The notes: generated by a model from the sequence alone, not told the origin. A stretch of 64,000 bases of DNA from Streptomyces sp. 1222.5 (GCF_900105245.1 NZ_FNSZ01000001.1:2976001-3040000), one strand, 5' to 3'; counted from the stretch's first letter, positions 16,021 through 24,635 are shown. Numbers and translations are program-made.

Positions 16021-16992
16021 TCAGAACAGGGCGCGCGCCAGCGCGCGGCGGGCCCCGATCACCCGCGGGTCGTCGAGGCCCACGACCTCGAACAGCTCCA
16101 GCAGGCGGCGCCGTACGGTGTCCCGGTCGTCACCCACGGTGCGCTGCACGGTCTCGATCAACCGCCCGAAGGCGTCGTCGACATGACCGCCCACCAGGTC
16201 CAGGTCGGCGGCGGCGATCTGCGCGTCCACGTCGGCCGGCTTCTCGGCGGCCTCCCGGCGCACCTTCTGCGGGTCGAAGTCCTGCACGCGCTGGAGCAGT
16301 TCGGCCTGCGCCAGGCCCAGCTGGGCCTCCGGGTGGGCCGGGTCGTCGGCCAGCACGTTCTTGTACGCCTGGATCGCACCGCCCAGGTCGCCCGCGTCGA
16401 GGGCCTGCGCGGCGGCGTTCAGCGTCGCCTCGTAGGGGCCCACGGGCGCCGCGGTCCCGGCGGCACCGCCGGCCTCGGCGTCCGGGTCGACGGTCAGGCC
16501 GGTCAGGCCGAACCGCTGCTCGGCGACCTGCACCAGCTGGTCCAGGGTCTCCCGGATCTGCTGCTCGGGGGTCACCCCCTGGAAGAGCGGCAGCGCCTGG
16601 CCCGCGACGACCGCGAACACGGCCGGGATGCCCTGCACCCCGAACTGCTGCATCAGCATCTGGTTGGCGTCGACGTCGATCTTGGCGAGGAGGAAGCGAC
16701 CGGCGTACTCGACGGCCAGCCGCTCCAGGACCGGGCTGAGCTGCTTGCAGGGCTCACACCACTCGGCCCAGAAGTCGATGACGACGGGTACTTCGGCGGA
16801 GCGCTGCAGTACGTCGCGCTCGAAGCCGGCTTCGTCGACGTCGATGACGAGGTCGGCCGGCGAGACGGCCCCCGTCCCACCCTGCCGGGCGGCTTCGGCG
16901 CGCGCCTGCTCGGCCTTGGCCTTGGCCTCCTGGGCCGCCTTCACCGCGGCGAGGTCGACGACGCCGCTCATGGACATGTTCCGTGGCTGCAT
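16021..16992 (-). CDS. Thioredoxin-TPR protein, YbbN/CnoX type
   Basis: A 323-residue cytoplasmic protein. I chose the ATG for MQPRNMSMSGVVDLA, since the upstream open frame is not supported by codon use. After an Ala/Glu/Lys-rich helix (~residues 10-40), a thioredoxin fold spans ~45-160 with the active-site-like motif WAEWCEPCKQL, where the usual CGPC is CEPC. The C-terminal half contains TPR-like helices, including the AIQAYKNVLADDPAHPEAQLGLAQAELL repeat region. E. coli YbbN/CnoX with this architecture is a chaperedoxin that holds substrates for GroEL or DnaK. The same role is likely here but not shown. Confidence 0.88.
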   Translation of the reverse strand: MQPRNMSMSGVVDLAAVKAAQEAKAKAEQARAEAARQGGTGAVSPADLVIDVDEAGFERDVLQRSAEVPVVIDFWAEWCEPCKQLSPVLERLAVEYAGRFLLAKIDVDANQMLMQQFGVQGIPAVFAVVAGQALPLFQGVTPEQQIRETLDQLVQVAEQRFGLTGLTVDPDAEAGGAAGTAAPVGPYEATLNAAAQALDAGDLGGAIQAYKNVLADDPAHPEAQLGLAQAELLQRVQDFDPQKVRREAAEKPADVDAQIAAADLDLVGGHVDDAFGRLIETVQRTVGDDRDTVRRRLLELFEVVGLDDPRVIGARRALARALF

Positions 16993-17200
16993 GCGTCTAT
17001 CCTCCCCGTTCCGGCGCCGGAATGAAAAAAGCGATGTGCCGGCGCCGGGTCCCCACCCCACGCCGTGGTCGTCGCCCGTGTACGTCCCTCACGAGCTTTC
17101 GCTACGACCCGTAGCGTAATGGCATCGGGGCACCTCGCGACACCACACCCCGGTGATCTCCCTCACGACGCCACGGGAACCGCCGGTTTATGGTCAGTGG

Positions 17201-17833
17201 ATGCAGAGCCGCACCCCAGCGGGCCGTACCGGCCGCCCGCGCAGCGCCGCCGCGGACACCGCGATCCTGGCCGCGACGCGGGAGGCGCTGGTCGAGCTGG
17301 GATGGTCCAAGCTCACCCTCGGGGACGTGGCGACGCGCGCCGGAGTCGCCAAGACCACGCTGTACCGTCGCTGGGCCGGCAAGAACGAACTGGTCGTGGA
17401 CGCGGTGGCGGAGCTCTTCGACGAGCTCGAACTGCCCGACCGCGGCAGTCTCGCCGCCGACATCGAGGGCGTGGTTCTGCAGTTCGCGGCCATCCTGGCC
17501 CGGCCGGAGGCCAAGAGCGGTCTGATGGCGGTGGTCGCGGAGTCGACCCGTGACGACGCGCTGCGCGAGCGCATCCGCGCGTCGATCGTCGAGCGTCAGA
17601 TACGGCTGGTTCTGGAGGGTCGGGAGCGGGCCCAGCGGCGCGGCGAACTCCCTCCGGAGCCGGACCCCGCCGAGGCGGCCCGCACGGTGGACCTCATCTT
17701 CGACGTCGTGGCGGGTGCGGTGGTGCACCGCACCCTGGTGAGCGGCAAACCGGCCGACGCGGACTGGGTGCACGACTTCACCCGGGTCCTGCTGCTCGGC
17801 CTGGCGGCGGCGGAACCGACCGCGGCCGAGTAG
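17201..17833 (+). CDS. TetR-family transcriptional regulator
   Basis: A 210-residue regulator with a basic N-terminus (TGRPRS) and a typical TetR helix-turn-helix, TLGDVATRAGVAKTTLYRRW, at about residues 38-57. The ligand-binding C-terminal half is helical and Ala/Leu-rich. The ATG chosen starts MQSRTPAGRTG. The gene is divergent from the thioredoxin gene and convergent with icmA across a hairpin. Its target and ligand are unknown; neither neighbour is an obvious drug pump. Confidence 0.88.
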   Translation: MQSRTPAGRTGRPRSAAADTAILAATREALVELGWSKLTLGDVATRAGVAKTTLYRRWAGKNELVVDAVAELFDELELPDRGSLAADIEGVVLQFAAILARPEAKSGLMAVVAESTRDDALRERIRASIVERQIRLVLEGRERAQRRGELPPEPDPAEAARTVDLIFDVVAGAVVHRTLVSGKPADADWVHDFTRVLLLGLAAAEPTAAE

Positions 17834-17911
17834 CCCGCCCGGCCCCGGCCGGCCGTGTGGCCGGGCCGGGTGGCGGGCGGGCCTGGTGGCGGGCGGGCCC
17901 GGCCGGCGTGT

Positions 17912-17937
17912 GCACCAGGGGGCGGCGCCCCTGGTGC
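17912..17937. terminator. Hairpin between convergent TetR and icmA genes
   Basis: GCACCAGGGG and CCCCTGGTGC form a perfect 10-bp stem with a 6-base loop, 18 bases from the icmA stop. Its position suggests a bidirectional terminator. Confidence 0.7.
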
Positions 17938-17955
17938 GGGCCGGACGGCGCCGGG

Positions 17956-19656
17956 CTAGAAGCCGGCCGGTTCCGTGTACACGCCCCACTCCTCGCGCAG
18001 CACCCCGCAGATCTCGCCCAGCGTGGCCTCGGCGCGCACCGCGTCCAGCATCGGCTCGATCATGTTGGCGCCGGACCGGGCCGCGTCCAGCATCGCCGCC
18101 AGCGCGGAGCGCACCGCGGCGTCGTCGCGCGCCGCCTTCCGCTCGGCGAGCACCCGCACCTGCTCGCGCTCCACCTCGTGGCTGACCCGCAGGATCTCCA
18201 GGTCCCCGGTGACGGAGCCGGTGGCCACGTTGACGCCGACGACCCGCTTCTCGCCCTTCTCCAGGGCCTGCTGGTAGCGGAACGCCGACTCGGCGATCTC
18301 GCCGGTGAACCAGCCGTCCTCGATCCCGCGCAGGATGCCGGAGGTGATCGGGCCGATCGGGTGCCGCCCGTCGGGGTGCGCCCTCAGGCCCCGCTCCCTG
18401 ATCTGCTCGAAGATCTTCTCCGCGTCCGCCTCGATCCGGTCCGTCAGCTGCTCGACGTACCACGAGCCGCCCAGCGGGTCGGCCACGTTGCCGACCCCGG
18501 TCTCCTCCATCAGCACCTGCTGGGTGCGCAGCGCGATCTCGGCGGCCTGCTCGCTGGGCAGCGCGAGGGTCTCGTCCAGCGCGTTGGTGTGCAGGGAGTT
18601 GGTGCCGCCGAGGACGGCGGCCAGCGCCTCCACGGCGGTGCGCACCACGTTGTTGTACGGCTGCTGCGCGGTCAGCGAGACCCCGGCGGTCTGCGTGTGG
18701 AAGCGCAGCCACTGGGCCTTGTCGCTCTTCGCGCCGTACACCTCCCGCATCCAGCGCGCCCAGATCCGCCGCGCGGCCCGGAACTTGGCGATCTCCTCGA
18801 AGAAGTCGACGTGCGCGTCGAAGAAGAAGGACAGACCCGGCGCGAAGACGTCCACGTCGAGCCCGCGCGAGAGGCCCAGCTCCACGTACCCGAAGCCGTC
18901 GGCGAGCGTGTACGCCAGCTCCTGCGCGGCCGTGGCCCCGGCCTCGCGGATGTGGTAGCCGGAGACGGAGAGCGGCTTGTAGGCGGGGATGCCGGCCGCG
19001 CAGTGCTCCATCAGGTCGCCGATCAGGCGCAGGTGCGGCTCGGGCTGGAAGAGCCACTCCTTCTGCGCGATGTACTCCTTGAAGATGTCGGTCTGCAGGG
19101 TGCCGTTGAGCACCCCGGGGTCGACCCCCTGCCTTTCGGCGGCGACCAGGTACATGCAGAAGACGGGCACGGCGGGCCCGCTGATCGTCATGGAGGTCGT
19201 GACGTCACCGAGCGGGATGTCCTTGAACAGGACCTCCATGTCGGCGGCGGAGTCGATGGCGACGCCGCAGTGCCCGACCTCGCCGAGCGAGCGCGGGTCG
19301 TCGGAGTCGCGGCCCATGAGGGTCGGCATGTCGAAGGCCACGGACAGACCCCCGCCGCCCGCGGCGAGGATCATCTTGTACCGCTCGTTGGTCTGCTCGG
19401 CGTTGCCGAAGCCGGCGAACTGGCGGATGGTCCAGGTGCGGCCGCGGTAGCCGGTCGGATGGAGCCCGCGCGTGAACGGGTACTCCCCGGGCCAGCCGAT
19501 CCGCTCGAATCCCTCGTAGGTGTCGCCCGGTCGGGGCCCGTACACCGGCTCCACGGGGTCGCCGGAGAGCGTGGTGAAGTCAGCGTCGCGCTTGCGTGCG
19601 GCGTCGTAGCGGGCCTGCCAGCGGCGGCGGCCCTCGTCGATGGCGTGAGCGTCCAT
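17956..19656 (-). CDS. icmA: Isobutyryl-CoA mutase large subunit
   Basis: A 566-residue TIM-barrel acyl-CoA mutase subunit. The two residues that distinguish isobutyryl-CoA from methylmalonyl-CoA mutase are both in the IcmA state: Phe80 in [10 protein letters not shown] (Tyr in methylmalonyl mutases) and Gln198 in KEYIAQKEW (Arg in methylmalonyl mutases). The C-terminal B12-binding domain of one-chain mutases is absent. The protein should therefore pair with a small cobalamin-binding subunit, IcmB, encoded elsewhere. It interconverts isobutyryl-CoA and n-butyryl-CoA, linking valine breakdown to fatty acid and polyketide precursors. MeaB and epimerase genes lie about 9-12 kb away. Confidence 0.95.
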   Translation of the reverse strand: MDAHAIDEGRRRWQARYDAARKRDADFTTLSGDPVEPVYGPRPGDTYEGFERIGWPGEYPFTRGLHPTGYRGRTWTIRQFAGFGNAEQTNERYKMILAAGGGGLSVAFDMPTLMGRDSDDPRSLGEVGHCGVAIDSAADMEVLFKDIPLGDVTTSMTISGPAVPVFCMYLVAAERQGVDPGVLNGTLQTDIFKEYIAQKEWLFQPEPHLRLIGDLMEHCAAGIPAYKPLSVSGYHIREAGATAAQELAYTLADGFGYVELGLSRGLDVDVFAPGLSFFFDAHVDFFEEIAKFRAARRIWARWMREVYGAKSDKAQWLRFHTQTAGVSLTAQQPYNNVVRTAVEALAAVLGGTNSLHTNALDETLALPSEQAAEIALRTQQVLMEETGVGNVADPLGGSWYVEQLTDRIEADAEKIFEQIRERGLRAHPDGRHPIGPITSGILRGIEDGWFTGEIAESAFRYQQALEKGEKRVVGVNVATGSVTGDLEILRVSHEVEREQVRVLAERKAARDDAAVRSALAAMLDAARSGANMIEPMLDAVRAEATLGEICGVLREEWGVYTEPAGF

Positions 19657-19731
19657 ACCCTCGAATTTACTTGGACGTCCTAGTAAATGTCGATGGCTGA
19701 CCGCCGTACGGAACTCGTACGGCGGTAAAAC

Positions 19732-20070
19732 CTAGGCCTTGGCGACGGCCGGCGCCCGGCCGACGGTACCGGCCTCCAGCTCGCGGCTGATCCTGCGCTC
19801 GACGAAGAACGCGGCCGTGGGGATGGTGCCCGCGAGCAGCACCCACAGCTGCTTGCCGACCGGCCACTTCGCCTTGGACCCCAGGTCGAAGGCGAACACC
19901 AGGTAGACGACGTACAGCCAGCCGTGGGCGATGGCGACGACCCGCGTGAAGTCGGCGGCACCGCTCATGTCGAACCCGTACTTCGCGATCATGCTCAGGC
20001 ACAGCAGCACCAGCAGGACACCGGTGGTGTAGGCCAGGACGCGGTAGCGGGTCAGCACGCTCTTCTTCAT
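19732..20070 (-). CDS. Small DUF3817-family membrane protein
   Basis: A 112-residue protein with an N-terminal MKKSVLTRYR and three hydrophobic segments (VLAYTTGVLLVLLCLSMI, AIAHGWLYVVYLVFAFDLG and LWVLLAGTIPTAAFFVE), ending in a short charged tail. This matches DUF3817, a family of three-helix integral membrane proteins of unknown function. A paralogue lies about 4.5 kb away. It is transcribed on the same strand as icmA and precedes it, with a 75-base gap, so it may share its promoter. I assign no function. Confidence 0.85.
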   Translation of the reverse strand: MKKSVLTRYRVLAYTTGVLLVLLCLSMIAKYGFDMSGAADFTRVVAIAHGWLYVVYLVFAFDLGSKAKWPVGKQLWVLLAGTIPTAAFFVERRISRELEAGTVGRAPAVAKA

Positions 20071-20113
20071 GCCCACGAGCGTAACCACCCGTTCCGGGAG
20101 ATCTTGCCCCGGG

Positions 20114-20623
20114 TCACTCCTCGTCGAAGTCGTGTGCCGAGATCCGCAGCGGACGGAGCATCGCGAAGATCTCCTGGCACCCCTCCGCGTCGTACGCGCC
20201 CAGGCCGAAGTCCATGGACATGAGGTCGCGGGTGGCCGCGTCGACCACCTCGCGGCCCTTGTCGGTGATGACGGCGAGGGTGCCGCGGCCGTCGTTGGGG
20301 TTGGGCCGCTTGGCGACCAGCCCGGACCTGACCAGCCGGTCCACGGTGTTCGTGACGGACGTGGGATGCACCATCAGCCGCTCGCCGATCTTGGACATCG
20401 GCAGCTCACCGGCCTTGGAGAAGGTGAGCAGCACCAGCGCCTCGTAACGGGCGAACGTCAGCCCGTACGGCTTGACCACCGCGTCCACCTCGGCGAGCAG
20501 GATCTGGTGGGCCCGCATGATCGAGGTGATGGCGGCCATGGACGGCACGTTTCCCCAGCGCTGCTTCCAGAGCTCGTCGGCACGCGCGATGGGGTCGAAC
20601 GGAAGGCTGAGTGGCTTCGGCAC
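20114..20623 (-). CDS. MarR-family transcriptional regulator
   Basis: A 169-residue winged-helix regulator starting at GTG (MPKPLSLPFDP). The core shows the MarR pattern: an N-terminal dimer helix (AAITSIMRAHQILLAEVD), the recognition region MSKIGERLMVHPTSVTNTVDRLVRSGLV, and a wing ending KRPNPNDGRGTLAVITDKGRE. It starts 11 bases after the stop of the broken MFS gene on the same strand, so regulator and pump probably once formed an operon. From memory, the syntenic S. coelicolor gene (SCO5413) influences pigmented antibiotic production. No operator was identified. Confidence 0.9.
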   Translation of the reverse strand: MPKPLSLPFDPIARADELWKQRWGNVPSMAAITSIMRAHQILLAEVDAVVKPYGLTFARYEALVLLTFSKAGELPMSKIGERLMVHPTSVTNTVDRLVRSGLVAKRPNPNDGRGTLAVITDKGREVVDAATRDLMSMDFGLGAYDAEGCQEIFAMLRPLRISAHDFDEE

Positions 20624-20634
20624 GTCATCAGACC

Positions 20635-21512
20635 CTACCGGCCGGTCATATGCCGGGCAGCCCCGTCTCGGCTTTCGGTCGCCCGGGCCGCCAGGGCCGG
20701 CCCGCAGCAGCACAGGACGCCCACCGCACCGGCCCCCACCACGGCCGCCCCGACGCCCGCCACCTCGGCCGCCACACCGGCGAGCGCCATGCCGGCGCCC
20801 TGGACCGTCGTCAGGCCCGCGCTCAGCAGGGTCATGGCCCGCCCGCGCAGCTCCTCGGGCACGGCCCGCACGAACCACTGGTCCAGGCCGAGGGTGTACG
20901 CGGACCCGGCCCCGGACAGCAGCAGGAGCAGCAGCGAGCCGGTGAGCCCCGGGTTGAGGGCGTAGCCGAGGTAGGGCAGCAGGGTCAGGCAGAGCAGGGG
21001 CAGCGCGACGCGTTCCCGGGCCGCGGGACGCAGCCGGGCCCCGGCGAACAGCTCGCCGGCCACCGTGCCGACGGGCAGGGCGCACATCAGCAGGCCGAGG
21101 CCGGTGGAACCGCTGCCGAGGGCGTCGGCGTACGGCGCGGCCAGCGCCTCGGGGACGACGGAGAACGCCGCCGGCACCCAGAACAGCAGGAGCAGCACCC
21201 GGACGCGGGGGCGGGCGAGCAGTTGCCGCAGGCCGGTGGGGCGTCGCCGCTCGGCCGGGTGCGGGCGGGCCGGTGCCGGGTGCCGAGGCGCAGCAGCGCC
21301 GCGGAGGCGAGGAAGGTACCGACGGTGATCAGCAGGGCGTGGCGCGGGGTGACCACGGCGAGCAGCAGACCGCCGAGGCCGTAGCCGACGAGCAGGGCGC
21401 TCTGGGCGACGATCCGCAGCAGGGAGCGGCCGAGCACGAACAGGTCACCGGCGCCGAGGACGTCGGCGAGGGTGGCCATGCGAGTGCCGGAGAACACCGG
21501 GGCGACGACGGG
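20635..21512 (-). pseudogene. MFS transporter remnant: 5' end missing and frameshifted
   Basis: The C-terminal half is open (LLLLFWVPAAFSVVPEALAAPY to the stop, about six helices). The preceding segment (MATLADVLGAGDLFVLGRSL, then helices) is in another frame. The two join if a single base is restored in the GC-rich run near 21255-21275, giving ...RPHPAERRRPTGLRQLLARPR. Upstream of VVAPVFSGTR, where helices 1-4 should be, the sequence instead reads as an ArsR fragment on the opposite strand. The transporter is therefore truncated and frameshifted. A sequencing error could explain the frameshift but not the missing N-terminus. Confidence 0.8.
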
Positions 21513-21769
21513 CTGTGGGCGGCACCGGCCGAGCGGACGCCCGAGGCGCTGGTACGGCTGCTGGGCCGCAACCGGCGGCCGTGCTGACCGCGCTCGACGA
21601 ACCGGCCGGCACCACCGCCCTCGCCCACCGTCTGCGGCTCGCGCCGTCGTCGGTCTCCGCCCATCTGACCGTGCTGCGCGACGCGGGCCTGCTGACCGCC
21701 CGCCGCTACGGCCATCAGGTGCTGTACGAGCGGACACCTCTGGGGATGGCGCTGACGTCGGCGGGCTGA
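21500..21769 (+). pseudogene. ArsR-family regulator remnant: 5' end missing and frameshifted
   Basis: The plus strand encodes the C-terminal winged helix of an ArsR regulator: LWAAPAERTPEALVRLLGRNR in one frame, then AVLTALDEPAGTTALAHRL and PSSVSAHLTVLRDAGLL in another, ending LYERTPLGMAL. The frames join with one base restored near 21573-21577. The N-terminal effector domain, usually over 200 residues in Streptomyces relatives, is missing and is replaced by the opposite-strand MFS remnant. The pair looks like a former divergent regulator-pump locus that lost its shared promoter and both 5' ends. Confidence 0.75.
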
Positions 21770-21780
21770 CACCTCCTGGG

Positions 21781-22428
21781 TCAGCGGCTCTGCCGGCGCA
21801 GACGGTGGCGTACCGCTCGCTGCGCGACGGGGCCGAGTTCCTCCAGCGCGGTGACGAGGGCGCCCAGCCCCTCCAGGGCGTCGAGGGCCGCGTGGGCGCC
21901 CCGCTCGTCGACGCCCTCGTACAGTTCGATGCCGACGAAGGAGGCGGCGACGGCCCGGGCCAGGCCGGCGGGGTCGGTGAACTCGCCGAGGGGGGTCGCC
22001 GCGAGGACGCGGCGCAGCGCGCACTCGATCTCGGCGATCCACAGGTCGAGTCCGGCCGCGGTGGCGGGGCCGAGTCCGGCGTGGGTCTGGGCACCGGCGA
22101 GCAACTGGCCGAGGAGTGCCACGTGCCCCTCGGCCCGCTCCTGGTCGTGCATCTCGCGGCCGACGGCGAGGAGTTCGGACAGGGAGGTGACGGCGGCGAG
22201 CCGGTCCCGGTACTTGGCCACGGACTTCTCCGCGCCGTACCGGCAGGCCGCCGCCAGCAGTTCGTCCACCGAGCCGAAGTGGTAGAAGACCAGCGCCTGG
22301 TTGACGCCGGCCGCCGAGGCCACCGTACGGGCCGAGGTCTTGGCGATGCCCTGCTCGGTGAGGGTGCGCAGGGCGCCCTCCAGCAGCTTCGTCTTGGTCT
22401 CCTGGGACTTCGCCGTCTCCGGGCTCAT
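21781..22428 (-). CDS. TetR-family regulator, last gene of the DUF4166 operon
   Basis: A 215-residue TetR regulator with helix-turn-helix KTSARTVASAAGVNQALVFY at about residues 30-49, followed by HFGSVDELLAA. The C-terminal ligand domain contains acidic and His-bearing helices (LLAVGREMHDQERAEGHVAL). Its start overlaps the DUF4166 stop by four bases (ATGA), so it is translated as the third gene of the operon beginning at 23854. Two perfect palindromes of TetR-operator size lie in front of that operon, so autoregulation is likely. The inducer is unknown. Confidence 0.9.
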   Translation of the reverse strand: MSPETAKSQETKTKLLEGALRTLTEQGIAKTSARTVASAAGVNQALVFYHFGSVDELLAAACRYGAEKSVAKYRDRLAAVTSLSELLAVGREMHDQERAEGHVALLGQLLAGAQTHAGLGPATAAGLDLWIAEIECALRRVLAATPLGEFTDPAGLARAVAASFVGIELYEGVDERGAHAALDALEGLGALVTALEELGPVAQRAVRHRLRRQSR

Positions 22429-23105
22429 GCGCGCACCTCCTCCCGCACGGGGCGCAGCCCCGGCCGTACCCCGAGGGTGCGGACGTCCGTGTACGAGGCC
22501 GTGAAGGAACCCTCGTAGCCGAAGAGCGGTCCGAAGAAGCGGTTGACCACCCGGACCCGGATGCGGAAGCGGCCGGTGTCCTCGTCGTAGGACTCGCGCA
22601 CCTCGGCCGTGGCGCCGAGGAGTTCGGGCACGCGGACGTCCACCGGCCCTTCCCGGAAGCGGTGTTCGCCGGAGCGGATGAGCAGGGAGCCGTCGGGCTC
22701 GGCGCGCAAGTGCAGTTCGCTCGCGAGGTGCTGGTGGGTGCCGAGGTAGTCGAGGATGCGGTCACCCCGGGGGCCGAGCACCATCTGGGCGTCGAAACGG
22801 CGGCTGCGGCCGGGCAGTTCGAAGGTGCGCACGAAGCTCACCGTCTCACGCCCCGAGCCGTCGGTGTACGGCACGTTCTCGATCACGAAGGGGATGTCGC
22901 GGCCGGCCTCGGGGACCAGGATGTTGCGGGTGGCGCCCAGCGCCAGGAAGGGCTTCACGAACGCGGGTCCGTGCCAGACGCGGTCCATCACGCCCCGGCC
23001 GGTGCAGGCCTCGCCGCTCGCGAGGCCCACGGAGAAGCGGCGCCGCAGCCGTGGGTGCAGCCGGTCGAAGCCGGCGCCCATGACGGTCTCGAACATCGAG
23101 GTCAC
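22425..23105 (-). CDS. DUF4166-domain protein
   Basis: A 226-residue soluble protein beginning MTSMFETVMGAGFDRLHP at a GTG that overlaps the previous stop (GTGA). An ATG nine bases inside is a possible alternative. It fits the DUF4166 family, found alone or fused to saccharopine-dehydrogenase-like proteins; no catalytic residues are established. Charged and aromatic beta segments predominate (RFDAQMVLGPRGDRILDYLG, RFRIRVRVVNRFFGPLFGYEG). It is sandwiched in a coupled operon between an SRPBCC-membrane protein and a TetR regulator, so it probably acts on the same lipid-like or small hydrophobic ligand. That is inference. Confidence 0.82.
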   Translation of the reverse strand: MTSMFETVMGAGFDRLHPRLRRRFSVGLASGEACTGRGVMDRVWHGPAFVKPFLALGATRNILVPEAGRDIPFVIENVPYTDGSGRETVSFVRTFELPGRSRRFDAQMVLGPRGDRILDYLGTHQHLASELHLRAEPDGSLLIRSGEHRFREGPVDVRVPELLGATAEVRESYDEDTGRFRIRVRVVNRFFGPLFGYEGSFTASYTDVRTLGVRPGLRPVREEVRA

Positions 23106-23854
23106 GAGGGCTTCTCCAGGGTGCGCAGCAGGCGGGGCGTCCGGGTCCGCGTGACGGGGGCCCGCAGGCAGCGCCGGGCCGCCGGGGTGCAGGCGAGCGG
23201 TTCCTTGAACAGGACGAGGGAGATGCCGACCACGAGCAGCAGCGGGCAGAGGAAGGCCGCGGTGTCGGCGAAGGGCCCGAACAGGCGCAGGAACGGGTCG
23301 GTGCCGAGCGCGTTCAGGCAGAGCCCGAGGACGAGCGCGCGGACCGCGAGTTCCGCGAGCCAGTTGAGCAGGGCCCGTTCGGGGGTGATGCCCCGCTCCA
23401 GCCAGAGTCTCAGCCGGTCGAAGGACCACGCGGTCGCCCATCCCATGAGCGGGCGGAACAGCGCCCGGTCGCCGAGGGCGCCGAGGGCGCCCCAGCGGGG
23501 GCGGTAGTCGTAGCCGGTGAGGAAGCGGACGCCGTGCGCCTCCGGCACGTAGCGCCAGTAGCCGCTTCCCTCGGCGATCAGGGAGAGGGGGTGCGGGGAG
23601 GAGAAGCGCAGGGCGGAGGTGCGGGTGCCGTCGGGACGCTCCTTCTCGCCGGCCGCTACGCCGGTGCCGGAGACGGTGAGGAACGGCAGCAGGCGCGTGG
23701 AGTAGCGGAAGCGCTGCGGTTCCCCCTCCACGCGCGGGAGGTACGCGATCTCGGTGAAGCGCAGGTCCCAGCGCTGGTGCCGGGCGGGGTCCTGGGTACG
23801 GGCCCACAGCTCGTCGAGGTCGGCGCGTATGTGCGTCTCTATGTAGAGACCCAT
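23102..23854 (-). CDS. SRPBCC-like protein with C-terminal membrane helices
   Basis: A 250-residue protein. I chose the ATG for MGLYIETHIRADLDELWA, which follows GGGGGAACAC. Residues ~1-150 resemble an SRPBCC/START-type ligand-binding fold (WARTQDPARHQRWDLRFTEI, later SGYWRYVPEAHGVRFLTGYDY). The C-terminal ~90 residues hold two or three hydrophobic helices (LAVRALVLGLCLNALG, AAFLCPLLLVVGISLVLF), so a ligand-binding domain is tethered to the membrane. It is the first gene of a coupled three-gene operon whose promoter carries two palindromes. The function is unknown; DoxX-like membrane segments are an alternative reading. Confidence 0.8.
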   Translation of the reverse strand: MGLYIETHIRADLDELWARTQDPARHQRWDLRFTEIAYLPRVEGEPQRFRYSTRLLPFLTVSGTGVAAGEKERPDGTRTSALRFSSPHPLSLIAEGSGYWRYVPEAHGVRFLTGYDYRPRWGALGALGDRALFRPLMGWATAWSFDRLRLWLERGITPERALLNWLAELAVRALVLGLCLNALGTDPFLRLFGPFADTAAFLCPLLLVVGISLVLFKEPLACTPAARRCLRAPVTRTRTPRLLRTLEKPS

Positions 23855-23874
23855 GTGTTCCCCCACGTCAGGCC

Positions 23875-23900
23875 ATTGTTTGAGCGACCGCTCAAACAAT
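23875..23900. promoter_or_regulatory. Perfect 26-bp palindrome, probable TetR operator 1
   Basis: ATTGTTTGAGCG and CGCTCAAACAAT are exact complements around AC. The site ends 21 bases upstream of the operon start codon. It shares the core TTGAGCG-NN-CGCTCAA with the second palindrome 20 bases away. Confidence 0.8.
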
Positions 23901-23920
23901 CGTGGAAAAAAAATACACCC

Positions 23921-23940
23921 CTTTGAGCGATCGCTCAAAG
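23921..23940. promoter_or_regulatory. Perfect 20-bp palindrome, probable TetR operator 2
   Basis: CTTTGAGCGATCGCTCAAAG is a perfect palindrome with the same core as operator 1. The two centres are 42-43 bases apart, about four helical turns, and flank an A-rich spacer that may hold the promoter. The TetR gene at the end of the operon is the likely binder. Confidence 0.8.
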
Positions 23941-24000
23941 AACGGGTGCGAAGGAACCCCGGTCCTGGGGACCGGGGTTCGGGGGCCGAGGGCCCGCGGA

Positions 24001-24294
24001 TCACTGCGCCAGGTACCGCTCCACGGTCTCCACCTTGGAGGTGAGGCCGTCGGTCACACCGGGCCGGATGTCCGCCTTGAGGACCAGCGAGACGCGCGGG
24101 GCACGGGCCTCGACGGCGGCCACGGCACGCCGTACGACGGCCATGACCTCGTCCCACTCGCCCTCGATCGAGGTGAACATCGCGTCGGTGCGGTGGGGCA
24201 GTCCCGACTCGCGGACCACGCGGACGGCGTCGGCGACGTACTCCCCCACGTCCTCACCGACCCCGAGGGGCGTCACGGAGAAGGCGACGATCAT
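24001..24294 (-). CDS. MTH1187-family thiamine-binding protein
   Basis: A 97-residue protein ([23 protein letters not shown]) with the ferredoxin-like fold pattern of the MTH1187/YkoF family. Members bind thiamine or a related pyrimidine and form tetramers in the cytoplasm. Conserved features include [16 protein letters not shown] and the C-terminal [15 protein letters not shown] segment. Its start overlaps the stop of the DUF3817 gene by four bases (ATGA). No thiamine riboswitch is visible nearby. Its physiological role is unclear in the family. Confidence 0.88.
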   Translation of the reverse strand: MIVAFSVTPLGVGEDVGEYVADAVRVVRESGLPHRTDAMFTSIEGEWDEVMAVVRRAVAAVEARAPRVSLVLKADIRPGVTDGLTSKVETVERYLAQ

Positions 24295-24635
24295 ACGTTC
24301 ACGACCCCTTCCTTGCGGGCGCGGGCCGCGATGACCGCGTCCTCGGCCTCACGGCGCAGCTTGCGCTCGGCGAAGAAGCCGCCGGTGGGCAGCACCGAGA
24401 GGACGAAGTAGAGGGCCGCGGTGCCCAGGGGCCACTTGGTGCGGTTCCAGGCGTCCGCCCAGAAGATCACGTAGAGGACGAACAGCACACCGTGGATCGC
24501 GCCCATCACGGGGACCGCGTTGAAGTCCGTGGTCCGCTTCAGCACCGAGCACAGGAGCAGGATCAGGAAGGACACGGCCTCGGGGGCGGAGACCAGGCGG
24601 AGGCGGCGGAGGGCGGTGGCGGTCTTGATGTCCAC
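24291..24635 (-). CDS. Small DUF3817-family membrane protein
   Basis: A 114-residue membrane protein with three hydrophobic segments ([32 protein letters not shown] and [24 protein letters not shown]) and a charged C-terminus. It is a paralogue of the DUF3817 protein encoded at 19732-20070; both share the HG(V/W)L(F/Y)V(L/V)Y core and a late T-G-FF(A/V)E motif. It is coupled to the thiamine-binding protein gene. An inverted repeat GAACGC-N8-GCGTTC lies about 70 bases upstream at 24705-24724. Function unknown. Confidence 0.87.
   Translation of the reverse strand: MDIKTATALRRLRLVSAPEAVSFLILLLCSVLKRTTDFNAVPVMGAIHGVLFVLYVIFWADAWNRTKWPLGTAALYFVLSVLPTGGFFAERKLRREAEDAVIAARARKEGVVNV

Noticed and set aside
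17834..17955. Cobalamin riboswitch near icmA
   Set aside because: No B12-box-like sequence is apparent at either end of icmA, and only a simple hairpin is present.
17102..19057. Long open frame in a shifted frame of icmA
   Set aside because: It is the shadow of icmA; IcmA signature residues are all in the chosen frame.
20635..21769. Programmed frameshift in the MFS remnant
   Set aside because: There is no slippery sequence or structure, and the N-terminus is missing as well, so decay is more likely. Sequencing error could explain only the shift.
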